From assembly GCF_000733935.1 (NCBI RefSeq), contig NZ_JPON01000001.1:806001-870000 (forward strand): a stretch of 64,000 bases of DNA, in the 5' to 3' direction. Below, one piece after another: positions 53,397 to 64,000 of this stretch. Under the pieces are notes generated by a model that was given only the letters and a program-made list of their open reading frames with translations, was not told where the DNA came from and made no database searches. The position numbers and the translations under genes are program-made. Position 1 is the first letter of the stretch. Each line of letters opens with the position of its first letter. This DNA comes from Methylomarinum vadi (GTDB lineage Bacteria > Pseudomonadota > Gammaproteobacteria > Methylococcales > Methylomonadaceae).

Positions 53397-53498
53397 GGCT
53401 GATGTTCCGTGGCCGATACAGAATATTCGGAAAAACGGGAGGATGAGCTGGTCCCCGGACAGAAAGCCGGGAACCGGATACGAGAATAAAACGCTAAT

Positions 53499-54101
53499 TT
53501 AACGTTTCAATTTAATCTTGACATCGGAAGCAGATGCGCTGGAATCGAATTTTTTAGCCAAATTAGCCAACCCATCAGTCAAAACCGCAGTCACGGCTTT
53601 GTCGGCCGCTTCCTCGTTCAATTCCGCCGGCGGGTTGTTGTTGACATAAGCGCGGTAGTAAGTCGCTACCCAAGTGACTAAGGCTTTGCCGCCTTTATCC
53701 TTCACTGACAAGGTAGCGGCATAGTTTTCCACTGGCAATACCGGAATTGGCTCGTCTTGACCGGCGTGATGCACGGTGCCGGTTGAAGTCATTTCGATGA
53801 TTTTATATTTATAAGACATTTTGTCGGCCTTATAATCTTTCATCTTTTCGGTGATTTTGCCGCCATTGGTTAATGTCAAGACACGCACGGAACCCTTTTT
53901 ATTACCCTTGTCGGCTGTCACGCTTTGAATGCTGGGGTGCCATGACATATCGTCATAGTTTTTAATGACGTCCCAAACTTGCTCGGCCGGTGCATTGACG
54001 ATTACGGAAGCGGTCATTTTTCCTCTCACCGGGCCGTGCGCCTTCGCCGTGGCGACAAACAGCAATGGAATGAAAAACAGAAATAACGAGATTTTTTTCA
54101 T
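53499..54101 (-). CDS. MxaD-like periplasmic SRPBCC protein
   Basis: 200 aa with signal peptide (cleavage after AKA-HG, near residue 21) and one SRPBCC/polyketide cyclase domain (ASVIVNAPAEQVWDVIKNYDDMSWHPSI). It resembles MxaD, which aids electron transfer between methanol dehydrogenase and its cytochrome. The mxa/xox genes themselves are not in this window. AGGAAA Shine-Dalgarno. Confidence 0.78.
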   Translation of the reverse strand: MKKISLFLFFIPLLFVATAKAHGPVRGKMTASVIVNAPAEQVWDVIKNYDDMSWHPSIQSVTADKGNKKGSVRVLTLTNGGKITEKMKDYKADKMSYKYKIIEMTSTGTVHHAGQDEPIPVLPVENYAATLSVKDKGGKALVTWVATYYRAYVNNNPPAELNEEAADKAVTAVLTDGLANLAKKFDSSASASDVKIKLKR

Positions 54102-54257
54102 ATTGATTTCCTATTATGGACGCAAAAATAAAACGGTTAATTATATGATAGTGGTTAGGAGATTGCTAACAACTCACTAAGATCGCAATAAATTATTCCG
54201 CCATTGTCCTGAACTGCGAGTGAATAACAATTGAACGAATCCATCAGGACACCTCAT

Positions 54258-55700
54258 TCAGGAGGTTGACAAAAAACTTTTCCTATTCTCGGCAAACGCT
54301 TGCAAATCTTCAAAAACGGAATTTTTTCCCGGATATTCCCGGCGCAGTTGTTCCAGCTGTGGCAAAAAGGAGGCCAAGTTCAAGGATGGCCCAACCTGCT
54401 CGTCTTGCAGCACTTCGATACAATATTGCCGCCAGCGTTGTTGTTCGGCGCAATTTAGCGTTTCCGGAAAATTCCGGCCTTTATATCTGAATAACATTTT
54501 CGGCAAACGTTTATCCCGAAAATCCAGCGCTAGGGTCGACAGCTGCTCAGGCGTCGCGTCCCTGACCTTGTTCATTTCGGCTTTATCATGCGGAGAAAAA
54601 AATCCGCCGCTGTAAATCATCAAATCCGGGTCTGTCGGCGTGTCATCAAAATTGCTTTTGAAAACTTCCATGAGCTTATCGTCCAACCTCTTCGCCGCCT
54701 TGATGCGTTCAAGATTGGCATGGCATTGACTTAAATCGCATCCGAGCCTCTCGGCATCCTGCTCGCGAATCACCGATACCGGGGCTAATACGGGACATTT
54801 GTTAATATGCACCGTTTTTAACGGAATTCTATCCATCCCCTCGGCCAGATCGGCTGTTGCCGTAAACACGCGTTGTTTGATCTCTTCCGCCGTTAATTCC
54901 AGTAATGGTTGCGGGTCCACCGACAAATCGTACACGATCACCCCGTTACTATTCTCGGGATGTTGACAGATAGCAACCACCACCGCCATGCAATGCCTGC
55001 TCGCCGGGTATTTACCGGAAATATGCACGACAGGTCGGTAAGAGCCTAGACGGAGTAATTTTAACGCTTCTTGTTTAATACGGTGATCGAACAGGAATTG
55101 ATAAAGCTTGGGCTGTTTCTGTTTAATTAACTTCGCAATCGCGATCGTCGCATAGACATCCGATAACGCATCGTGGGCCGCACCGTGTTCTAAGCCATTG
55201 ACTCGGGTCAACTCCTCCAGGCGAAAACTGGGGGTTCCCTCTTCGTTATCGGGCCATTCGATGCCGGCCGGCCGTAATGCCCGCGCCGCCCTGGCCACAT
55301 CGATCAGATCCCATCGTGAGTTGTTGTTTTGCCATTCCCGGGCATAGGGATCGTAAAAATTACGGTAAAGCAGGTTGCGCGTCACTTCATCGTCAAAGCG
55401 GAGGTTGTTATAACCGACCGTACAGGTGGCCGGTTCCACTAATTCCCGATGAATGATGCGAATAAACTCTGCCTCGCAAACGCCATTGCGTTCGGCTATT
55501 TGCGGCGTGATGCCGGTGATGAAACAGGCTAGCGGATGGGGCAAACAATCGGCGGCCGGCTTGCAATAGAGCATTAACGGCTCGCCGATGATGTTGAAGT
55601 CCAGATCGGTTCGGATACCGGCAAATTGACAGACCCGGTCGCGTTGCGGATCAGTGCCGAAGGTTTCGTAGTCATGCCAATAAAATGTAGGTTTTGCCAT
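54258..55700 (-). CDS. sbcB: Exodeoxyribonuclease I
   Basis: 3'-5' single-strand DNA exonuclease used in recombination and mismatch repair. Seen: 480 aa; DEDD metal ligands in FYWHDYETFGTDP, near YNNLRFDDEVTRNLLYRN, and in HDALSDVYATI; SH3-like and C-terminal helical regions (RYKGRNFPETL, LNCAEQQRWRQYC). It follows the CBS gene by 13 bp and is probably co-transcribed with it. Confidence 0.94.
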   Translation of the reverse strand: MAKPTFYWHDYETFGTDPQRDRVCQFAGIRTDLDFNIIGEPLMLYCKPAADCLPHPLACFITGITPQIAERNGVCEAEFIRIIHRELVEPATCTVGYNNLRFDDEVTRNLLYRNFYDPYAREWQNNNSRWDLIDVARAARALRPAGIEWPDNEEGTPSFRLEELTRVNGLEHGAAHDALSDVYATIAIAKLIKQKQPKLYQFLFDHRIKQEALKLLRLGSYRPVVHISGKYPASRHCMAVVVAICQHPENSNGVIVYDLSVDPQPLLELTAEEIKQRVFTATADLAEGMDRIPLKTVHINKCPVLAPVSVIREQDAERLGCDLSQCHANLERIKAAKRLDDKLMEVFKSNFDDTPTDPDLMIYSGGFFSPHDKAEMNKVRDATPEQLSTLALDFRDKRLPKMLFRYKGRNFPETLNCAEQQRWRQYCIEVLQDEQVGPSLNLASFLPQLEQLRREYPGKNSVFEDLQAFAENRKSFLSTS

Positions 55701-55713
55701 GACTATCTAAAGG

Positions 55714-56109
55714 TTATTTTATCGACGTCAATGCCTTCAATACGTCTGTTCTGCTAACCACGCCAACCAAGTCGTTATCACGGAAAACCGGAAAACTCCT
55801 GATTGTTGAATCCTCAAATCGTTCCGCTAGGTCGACAATGCTGGCATCGGCATCCACGCTGATGATGTCGCTGGTCATGAACTCGCCGACCGTGCCACTC
55901 ATACCCTGATTATAGGCGCAATCCAATACAACCTTCATACTGTCTTTTTCGGAAAACATGCCCACTAACTTACCGTGTTCATCCACGACTGGGGCACAAG
56001 TTACTTTATGGGCTAATAACGACTTAATGGCTTCTAAAACACTGGTTTCCCTCTTCAATGTGAAAACATGCTTAGTCATATAGTCCGCTATGGTAATTTT
56101 AGCCAGCAT
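55714..56109 (-). CDS. Two-CBS-domain protein
   Basis: 131 aa containing only a CBS pair (about residues 10-65 and 75-131), the usual adenosyl-ligand sensor fold. AGAGGA Shine-Dalgarno. Upstream of sbcB, to which no functional link is known. It could sense ATP/AMP; the partner is unknown. Confidence 0.85.
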   Translation of the reverse strand: MLAKITIADYMTKHVFTLKRETSVLEAIKSLLAHKVTCAPVVDEHGKLVGMFSEKDSMKVVLDCAYNQGMSGTVGEFMTSDIISVDADASIVDLAERFEDSTIRSFPVFRDNDLVGVVSRTDVLKALTSIK

Positions 56110-56312
56110 ATAGATCCTCTTTAGAATAAATTTATTATTGAAGATAAGCCGCTCGACAATCTCGTTCCTTAGGTTTCATACGAGTGCTGAAAAGGCTTTT
56201 ATTGTAAATTTAATATGATACCGCGCAAACTGAAAAACAGCCGAAATAATCAGCAACTGAGCCAATGCTTACCTATTTCGCGACGGCGCCCTCAACGCTG
56301 TACTTCGACATT

Positions 56313-56498
56313 TTACAGTTTCCCTTCGGTCTCGGCTTCAAGTTTTTTGCGCTTGTCGCATTTTTCCACACAAATACAATTGCCATTATTGGCCCCGCCA
56401 CAGGAACCTTTGATCGCCTTGCGCCCGAATATAACACCAATCGCCATGATAACGATGACCAACAGCATAAATGCAAATGTAATCAGAAAATATGTCAT
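56313..56498 (-). CDS. nqrM: Na+-NQR maturation factor NqrM
   Basis: 61 aa; one N-terminal membrane helix (residues 3-25), then four cysteines C33, C41, C43 and C47 in SCGGANNGNCICVEKC. Family members deliver or insert iron for NQR assembly. The ATG overlaps the apbE stop (ATGA). It completes the nqrABCDEF-apbE-nqrM order seen in Vibrio and relatives. Confidence 0.9.
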   Translation of the reverse strand: MTYFLITFAFMLLVIVIMAIGVIFGRKAIKGSCGGANNGNCICVEKCDKRKKLEAETEGKL

Positions 56499-57544
56499 GA
56501 TTTCACCTCAAAGAAATCGTTAAAAGCCGACGTGCTTTTTTCCATAAACCCCGCATCGGTTTTAATTATAAATAAAGCCGCAATGTTTTTTTGCTGAGCC
56601 AACTCAAAACCTTGCACCGGTCCTAATACCGTCAACGCCGTAGCCCAAGCATCCGCCGTCATCGTCGTTTGGCTTAAAACCGTCACCGATGCCAATTTGT
56701 GGGTAATGGGCCGGCCGGTACGCGGATCGATGGTATGGGAAAAACGCACGCCATCGACTTCAAAAAAATTGCGGTAATCACCGGAAGTCGCCATGCAGAT
56801 GTCGCTGACCGGCAAAACTTTTTGAATCATCCGGCTATCGGCGGCGGGTTTTTCAACCGCAATACGCCAGGGTTTTCCTTGTATATTGACTCCCTTCAGG
56901 CGAATCTCGCCACCAATTTCCACCAAATAATTTTCTATTCCTTGCTGTTCCAACAACAAGGCCACCCGGTCCACCGCATAACCCTTCGCTAAGGCCGACA
57001 AGTCAAGATACAGCTGCGGAATATCTTTTCTGATCGCCAGCCCGTCATCTTGCAAAAAAAGATGATTGGAACCGATCAGGTGTAATTTCGCCGCTATCTG
57101 GTCCTCGGGCGGGGCCACAAAACTTATTGGATCCGGACCGAACCCCCACAGATTAACCAACGGCCCCACCGTCACATCGAATGCTCCCCGCGATTGTTTA
57201 TTGACGCGTTTGGCTTCCGCCAAGACCTGAAACAATGCCGGCGAAGCCGGTTGCCACTCAGTCGATTGACTGCTGTTGAACAGCGAGAGTTCAGAATCCG
57301 GCAGATAAGTCGACATTTGCCTATTGAGCAAACTCAATAATTCATCGATCTGCTGCACCAAGGCTTCGTGCGCGACCGTTTTCGGTAATTGACTGACCTT
57401 GATGCTGAAACTGGTACCCATCGTTCCATTGGCATATTGGAATGGGTAGGGCTTATTCGTGTAAGACTGCCTGTCGCAACCGTACAATAAAAAAACGAGA
57501 AGCAGGCCAAGACCTGCTCCCCGTTTAATAGATTTTATACTCAT
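56495..57544 (-). CDS. apbE: FAD:protein FMN transferase
   Basis: Attaches FMN by phosphoester bond to threonines of NqrB and NqrC in the periplasm. Seen: lipoprotein signal peptide with lipobox LLYGC; NGTMGTSFS; GAFDVTVGPLVNLWGFGP; LDLSALAKGYAVDRV; ATSGDYRNFF; TIDPRTGRPI; the metal-site MTADAWATAL. Start ATG 57544 (349 aa; a TTG lies one codon upstream). Codons 7-19 contain a strong intrinsic terminator hairpin, and the start has no good Shine-Dalgarno, so its expression is probably below that of nqrF. Confidence 0.94.
   Translation of the reverse strand: MSIKSIKRGAGLGLLLVFLLYGCDRQSYTNKPYPFQYANGTMGTSFSIKVSQLPKTVAHEALVQQIDELLSLLNRQMSTYLPDSELSLFNSSQSTEWQPASPALFQVLAEAKRVNKQSRGAFDVTVGPLVNLWGFGPDPISFVAPPEDQIAAKLHLIGSNHLFLQDDGLAIRKDIPQLYLDLSALAKGYAVDRVALLLEQQGIENYLVEIGGEIRLKGVNIQGKPWRIAVEKPAADSRMIQKVLPVSDICMATSGDYRNFFEVDGVRFSHTIDPRTGRPITHKLASVTVLSQTTMTADAWATALTVLGPVQGFELAQQKNIAALFIIKTDAGFMEKSTSAFNDFFEVKS
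57489..57526 (-). terminator. Intrinsic terminator inside the apbE signal-peptide codons
   Basis: On the minus strand a 14-bp stem (AAACGGGGAGCAGG with CCTGCTTCTCGTTT, two G-U pairs), TCTTGG loop, followed by TTTTA. It lies 42-79 bp downstream of the nqrF stop and entirely within apbE coding sequence. Confidence 0.75.
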
Positions 57545-57567
57545 CAAAAAACTGCGATAAAACCTAA

Positions 57568-58788
57568 TTAGCCGCCGAAATCGTCCAGCATGATGTTTTC
57601 TCTTTCCACGCCGTTTTCGATCAGCATGTTAATCACCGACGAGTTCATGATCGGTGGTCCACACAGATAGTATTCACAATCTTCCGGCGCCGGATGGTTC
57701 TTGATGTATTCTTCGAACAAGACATTGTGAATGAAGCCGGTATAACCTTCCCAATTATCTTCCGGTAACGGATCTGACAAGGCTACATGCCATTCGAAGT
57801 TATCGTTCTCGGCCGCCAGCATGTCGAAATCCTCGACATAGAACATCTCGCGTTTACTCCGCGCGCCGTACCAGAACGTCATCTTACGCTTCGATTTTAG
57901 TCTGCGCAGCTGATCGAAGATGTGCGAACGCATTGGCGCCATACCGGCACCGCCACCGACGAAGACCATTTCCGCATCGGTGTCTCTGGCGAAGAACTCA
58001 CCGTAAGGACCGGAAACGATGGCTTTGTCACCCGGTTTCAGGTTGAAGATATAGGATGACATCACGCCTGGTGGGACACTGTCTGGAGCACCCGGAGGCG
58101 GCGTCGCGATACGCACGTTCAGCATGATTTCCTTTTCTTCCGGATAGGACGCCATCGAATAAGCACGCAATGCCGGTTCCTTCACCTCGGACACATAGCG
58201 CCACAGGTCGTATTTATCCCAATCCTCGCGGTATTCCTCGCCGATGTCCATGTCTTTATAGCGCGACACATGCGGCGGACATTCGATTTGGATATAGCCA
58301 CCGGCACGATAGTCGATCGCTTCGCCTTCCGGCAATTCCAAAACCAACTCTTTAATGAAGGTCGCGACGTTATCGTTGGACTTGACGGTACATTCCCATT
58401 TCTTGACGCCGAACACACTGTCTTCGACTTCGATTTCCATATCGTGCTTGACGGTGACCTGGCAAGACAGGCGCTCGCCTTCGGCCGCTTCACGTTTAGT
58501 AATATGCGACATCTCTGTCGGCAAAATCTCGCCGCCGCCCTTAAGAACTTTAACCCGGCATTGCGCGCACGTACCGCCGCCGCCACAAGCCGAAGGAACG
58601 AATAATTTATTGTTAGCCAGCGCGGTCAACAATTTGGAGCCGACAGGTACATGAATCTTCTTCTCATGATTGATCAGAACTTCAACATCCCCGGAAGCCA
58701 CCAATTTGCTTTTCGCACCGATGATGATAAAAACCAGCGCAACCACGATCACCGTGAAAAATATTACGCCTAATGCAATTTCAAGCAT
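57568..58788 (-). CDS. nqrF: Na+-translocating NADH:quinone reductase subunit F
   Basis: NADH-oxidising entry subunit. 406 aa: N-terminal membrane helix; 2Fe-2S ferredoxin domain with [14 protein letters not shown] and a later Cys in [11 protein letters not shown] motif RAYSMAS; NADH-binding [13 protein letters not shown] and the C-terminal [12 protein letters not shown]. It follows nqrE by 12 bp. Confidence 0.97.
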   Translation of the reverse strand: MLEIALGVIFFTVIVVALVFIIIGAKSKLVASGDVEVLINHEKKIHVPVGSKLLTALANNKLFVPSACGGGGTCAQCRVKVLKGGGEILPTEMSHITKREAAEGERLSCQVTVKHDMEIEVEDSVFGVKKWECTVKSNDNVATFIKELVLELPEGEAIDYRAGGYIQIECPPHVSRYKDMDIGEEYREDWDKYDLWRYVSEVKEPALRAYSMASYPEEKEIMLNVRIATPPPGAPDSVPPGVMSSYIFNLKPGDKAIVSGPYGEFFARDTDAEMVFVGGGAGMAPMRSHIFDQLRRLKSKRKMTFWYGARSKREMFYVEDFDMLAAENDNFEWHVALSDPLPEDNWEGYTGFIHNVLFEEYIKNHPAPEDCEYYLCGPPIMNSSVINMLIENGVERENIMLDDFGG

Positions 58789-58800
58789 TACTCAATCTTC

Positions 58801-59408
58801 CTATAGTTGGATTCCAGAAAAAGCCATGAAGCCTAGCGACATCAGACCCGCGGTAATAAAAGTGATACCCAGGCCTTGCAAACCGGCCGGTATATCGCTG
58901 TATTTCAGTTTCTCGCGCACACCGGCCAATACCGTGATAGCCAATGCCCAACCGAAACCACTGCCGACACCGTAAACCAAACTTTCGCCCAGGTCGTAAT
59001 CACGTTCGATCATGAACAGACTACCGCCGAGAATCGCGCAGTTTACCGTGATCAATGGCAAGAACACGCCCAACGCGTGATACAAAGCCGGAAAGAATTT
59101 ATCCAATACCATTTCCAAGATCTGTACCAATGCGGCAATCATGCCGATACAGCTCAACAACGCCAAGAAGCTCAGGTCGACGCCGGTAATCCCCATCCAA
59201 GACAAGGCATCTTCTTTCAACAAGGTGTGATAGATGATGTTGTTCACCGGCACGGTAATCGCTTGCACTATCAATACCGCAATCCCTAAGCCCATCGCCG
59301 TCGAGATTTTTTTCGATACCGCCAGGAAAGTACACATCCCCAGGAAGAACGCCAAAGCCAGGTTTTCGACGAAAACCGCTTTAACAAAAAGACTGACATA
59401 TGCATTCA

Positions 59409-59409
<1 letters not shown>
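58801..59409 (-). CDS. nqrE: Na+-NQR subunit E
   Basis: 202 aa, six membrane helices. Carries the conserved cysteines that with those of NqrD hold the intramembrane iron centre: Cys26 in [10 protein letters not shown] and one in [10 protein letters not shown]. Its start overlaps the nqrD stop by one base. Confidence 0.96.
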
Positions 59410-60089
<680 letters not shown>

Positions 60090-60098
60090 AATGCACTC

Positions 60099-60953
60099 CT
60101 AACCATTGGTTCTGATCTTATCCAGATAAGGCTTGAATCCTTCCGCACTCATCCAGTATTGAATTAAATTGCTAACCCCTTTACTCGTCAAAGTCGCACC
60201 GGCCAAACCATCGACTTTGTACTCCGAGCCTGGTTTAGATGGGTCCACCGTTCCCTTGACTAAGGACAGTACTGGTTCACCGGCCTCGTTATAAACTTTC
60301 TTGCCTTGCCACAAAGCACGCCAATTAGGATTGACCACTTCACCGCCTAAGCCCGGAGTTTCCGCTTGATCGTAGAAGTTGATGCTCTTGACTGTTTGAC
60401 CATCGGCTTCCAAAGCCAGGAAACCATACATGGTCGACCACAGGCCATAGCCGTGAACCGGCAGAATAATGGATTGTAACTCACTGCCGTCTTTGACCAG
60501 ATAAACCTTGGCGATTTTTGCCTTGGTCCGGATGCTGGCAATATCTTTTTCCGCCGGTATTACGATATTTTGCGCCGGGTCTTTTGCAGCCTTGCGCTGA
60601 TCATATTCGGACGGATCCTTGTTTTCCACATACTCACCGGTTTCGATGTCGACCAGTTTTTCCTCGATCTTCTCGGCAAAATCCTGGTGAATATTGGCAT
60701 CATCGGTCAGTATGCCAGCCACTTCGAGGATATTCTTCTTCATGTCCATGGCCTTGTTGGTTGCCTGAATCGGCCTTAACGCGACCGCGGCAAAAGACAC
60801 CAGAATCGCACAGACGAAACACAACGCCAAGGCGACGGCAATGGTTTTCTCCAAACTATCGTTGCTTAATGCCAGAATTTTTTCTTTATAGGCATTAAAC
60901 TTCTGATAATGCTCACATTTTTCTAATCGTTCTTTTAGATTTCCATTAGACAT
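60099..60953 (-). CDS. nqrC: Na+-NQR subunit C
   Basis: 284 aa; one membrane helix (about residues 36-58) and a periplasmic flavin domain with the FMN attachment threonine in [12 protein letters not shown] near residue 251. This threonine is a substrate of the ApbE encoded downstream. The start overlaps the nqrB end by 8 bp. Confidence 0.96.
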   Translation of the reverse strand: MSNGNLKERLEKCEHYQKFNAYKEKILALSNDSLEKTIAVALALCFVCAILVSFAAVALRPIQATNKAMDMKKNILEVAGILTDDANIHQDFAEKIEEKLVDIETGEYVENKDPSEYDQRKAAKDPAQNIVIPAEKDIASIRTKAKIAKVYLVKDGSELQSIILPVHGYGLWSTMYGFLALEADGQTVKSINFYDQAETPGLGGEVVNPNWRALWQGKKVYNEAGEPVLSLVKGTVDPSKPGSEYKVDGLAGATLTSKGVSNLIQYWMSAEGFKPYLDKIRTNG

Positions 60954-62148
60954 GACGCTTTATCCTTCTTCTAATATTTGCCTGAACGACAAAGTAATCA
61001 ATAATCGGTGCAAACATGTTCGAGAACAGGATTGCCAGCATAATACCCTCAGGGAAGGCGGGATTAACCACTCGAATTAGCACCGTCATCATGCCCACCA
61101 AAAAGCCGAATATCCAGCGGCCGGTATTAGTCATCGCTGCGCTAACCGGGTCTGTCGCCATATAAACCATGCCGAAGGCAAAGCCGCCAACCGTCAAATG
61201 CCAATACCAAGGGAATGCGAACATTGGATTGCTGTCGCTGCCAATGACGTTAAACAGCAGGGACGTTGCAATCATTCCGATCAGGACGCCAGCCATGATG
61301 CGGTAGGATGCAACCCGGGTATACAACAAGAACGCCGCGCCAATCATGATGGCCAAAGTTGATGTTTCCCCCAGACATCCGGGCATAAAACCCATGAAGG
61401 ATTGAAACCAGCCATAGCCGCCCTCGTGTACCGCATTCACCCCACCTTGGGCAGCCAAACCCAAAGGCGTTGCCATCGTATAGCCGTCGACACCGACCCA
61501 CACGGAATCACCGGAGATAGAAGCGGGATAAGCGAAGTAGAGGAAAGCACGCCCGGTCAAAGCCGGATTGAGAAAGTTTTTACCCGTACCGCCGAATACT
61601 TCCTTGCCGATCACGATACCGAAGGAAATACCCAACGCCACCTGCCACAAAGGCATGTCGGGCGGCATAATCAAAGTGTACAGCATTGAAGAAACCAGGA
61701 AGCCTTCATTGACTTCATGGCCCCGGACGGTCGCGAACAACACTTCCCACACCCCGCCAACCGCCAGCGTGACGATATAGATCGGCAGGAAATACAAAGC
61801 GCCGTGGACAAAGTTTGAAAGCGGATTCATCGGGTTGTAGCCGAACAGCATCATCGGAATGCTGCGCCAACTATTGGCTTTCTCCAACCCCATGGCTTCC
61901 ATCGCCAGATTGGCTTGGTAGCCGGTGTTGTACATCGCCATCAAAATACAAAAGAATGTGGCGACCACCACGAATGTCATGGTCCGCTTCAGGTCGTTAC
62001 CGTCGCGAACATGGGTTTTACCGCGCGTTACATCGGATGGCGTGTACAGAAAAGTATCGACCATCTCATAGAGACCATAATACTTTTCGAACTTACCCCC
62101 CGTTGTAAAATGCGGCTCTATACGATCTAAAAAGTCTCTAGCCGACAT
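60946..62148 (-). CDS. nqrB: Na+-NQR subunit B
   Basis: 400 aa with about ten membrane helices. Covalent FMN site in [11 protein letters not shown] near residue 223; it also binds riboflavin and forms the sodium/quinone path. Its stop overlaps nqrC; it follows nqrA with no gap. Confidence 0.96.
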   Translation of the reverse strand: MSARDFLDRIEPHFTTGGKFEKYYGLYEMVDTFLYTPSDVTRGKTHVRDGNDLKRTMTFVVVATFFCILMAMYNTGYQANLAMEAMGLEKANSWRSIPMMLFGYNPMNPLSNFVHGALYFLPIYIVTLAVGGVWEVLFATVRGHEVNEGFLVSSMLYTLIMPPDMPLWQVALGISFGIVIGKEVFGGTGKNFLNPALTGRAFLYFAYPASISGDSVWVGVDGYTMATPLGLAAQGGVNAVHEGGYGWFQSFMGFMPGCLGETSTLAIMIGAAFLLYTRVASYRIMAGVLIGMIATSLLFNVIGSDSNPMFAFPWYWHLTVGGFAFGMVYMATDPVSAAMTNTGRWIFGFLVGMMTVLIRVVNPAFPEGIMLAILFSNMFAPIIDYFVVQANIRRRIKRHV

Positions 62149-63531
<1,383 letters not shown>

Positions 63532-63594
63532 CTAACAACCCTCTCGTTCAAAACCGCAAAAACAAGAGGCACTTCAAGACGTAAAAACTCGAGT

Positions 63595-63623
63595 ATTAGA
63601 CCACAACTTCAGCGCATTCTCAA
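63595..63623 (-). promoter_or_regulatory. Promoter of the nqr operon
   Basis: On the minus strand TTGAGA, 17-bp spacer, TCTAAT: five of six consensus matches in each box. It predicts a leader of about 90 nt before the nqrA ATG. Confidence 0.6.
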
Positions 63624-63674
63624 CGTCAAATCCCTGCTGAACAAGTCAACAATGACGGGGGCAAACCGATCACT

Positions 63675-64000
63675 TCAAGCCTGTTTTATGTCGGCATCAA
63701 CCGAACCTTGAGCACAAATAACCGACAAACATGAAATATCGTCCTGTTCAATTTCTCCATCGATGTAGGAAAGTAATTTTTCCTTGACAGTATCGATGCG
63801 TTTACCGGCAGGCGCTTGCAGCAACCATTGTAAAAAACGCGTCTCTCCCAATCGTTGACCGGCTTCATTCACAGCATCGATAACACCATCCGAAAAAGCG
63901 ATCAACTCGCATTCTTCTTGCCATTGATAAGAATCAGTCCGATCACTGAACTGTTGGTCGCTTAGCACGCCGGCAAACACATGACGAGAAGGAAATCGGC
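63675..64000 (-). CDS. SpoIIE/PP2C-type serine phosphatase, C-terminal part, cut by window edge
   Basis: The visible 108 residues end a PPM/SpoIIE phosphatase domain: IAFSDGVIDAVNEAG and EQDDISCLSVIC are the last two conserved motifs with their metal-binding Asp residues. The frame stays open to the window edge, so the start is outside. Such proteins often act in partner-switching or response-regulator phosphatases (RsbU-like). It lies upstream of the nqr promoter on the same strand. Confidence 0.75.
   Translation of the reverse strand, partial: RFPSRHVFAGVLSDQQFSDRTDSYQWQEECELIAFSDGVIDAVNEAGQRLGETRFLQWLLQAPAGKRIDTVKEKLLSYIDGEIEQDDISCLSVICAQGSVDADIKQA

Overview
The window is chromosomal DNA of a gammaproteobacterium. 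Methanotroph/methylotroph-type markers point to the Methylococcales: a SoxYZ-like carrier and a zinc metallohydrolase of the quinoprotein relay type, a PQQ-associated YVTN beta-propeller protein, an MxaD-like SRPBCC protein, a PEP-CTERM-type exopolysaccharide sugar transferase, and a complete Na+-NQR operon. The genus is inferred; no rRNA gene is present.

Layout. Positions 1-7.2 kb hold the classic minus-strand translation/envelope cluster rpsB-tsf-pyrH-frr-uppS-cdsA-dxr-rseP (rseP runs off the left edge), diverging from map-glnD on the plus strand. A PilZ protein, an IS200-type insertion sequence and a UbiF-like hydroxylase follow. Next is an unusually long glutamate synthase large subunit (1,830 aa) followed by a CysJ-like diflavin reductase rather than gltD. 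At 21.5-28.3 kb lie two tiny tandem membrane proteins, an exopolysaccharide sugar transferase, a trypsin-like protease, a MITE-like element, a small secreted protein and a giant VanZ/O-antigen-ligase fusion. A radical-SAM plus hotdog-like gene pair, a host-attachment family protein, a GNAT/nitrilase pair, a LysR/metallohydrolase/SoxYZ operon and a sterol-desaturase family protein occupy 28.4-37.1 kb.

At 37.3 kb there is a tRNA-Leu(UAA) gene interrupted by a 221-nt group I intron. cydDC, tmRNA (ssrA) and fabAB follow, then a second, identical copy of the IS200-type element lying 25 bp upstream of the fabA start codon. After slt come an ABC exporter with a PHP-domain RNase, a GCS2/aspartoacylase-like/YcgN operon, the YVTN propeller and MxaD-like genes, a CBS-domain protein with sbcB (exonuclease I), and nqrABCDEF-apbE-nqrM. 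The window ends inside a SpoIIE-type phosphatase gene.

The most notable items are: the group I intron in a proteobacterial tRNA-Leu(UAA); two identical IS200-type copies whose tnpA carries the same in-frame TGA before the catalytic tyrosine; the atypical GltB paired with a diflavin reductase; a strong intrinsic terminator embedded in the first codons of apbE; a 177-181 bp MITE with an 8-bp target duplication; the triple-VanZ/ligase fusion; and an uncharacterised B12-type radical SAM/hotdog operon.
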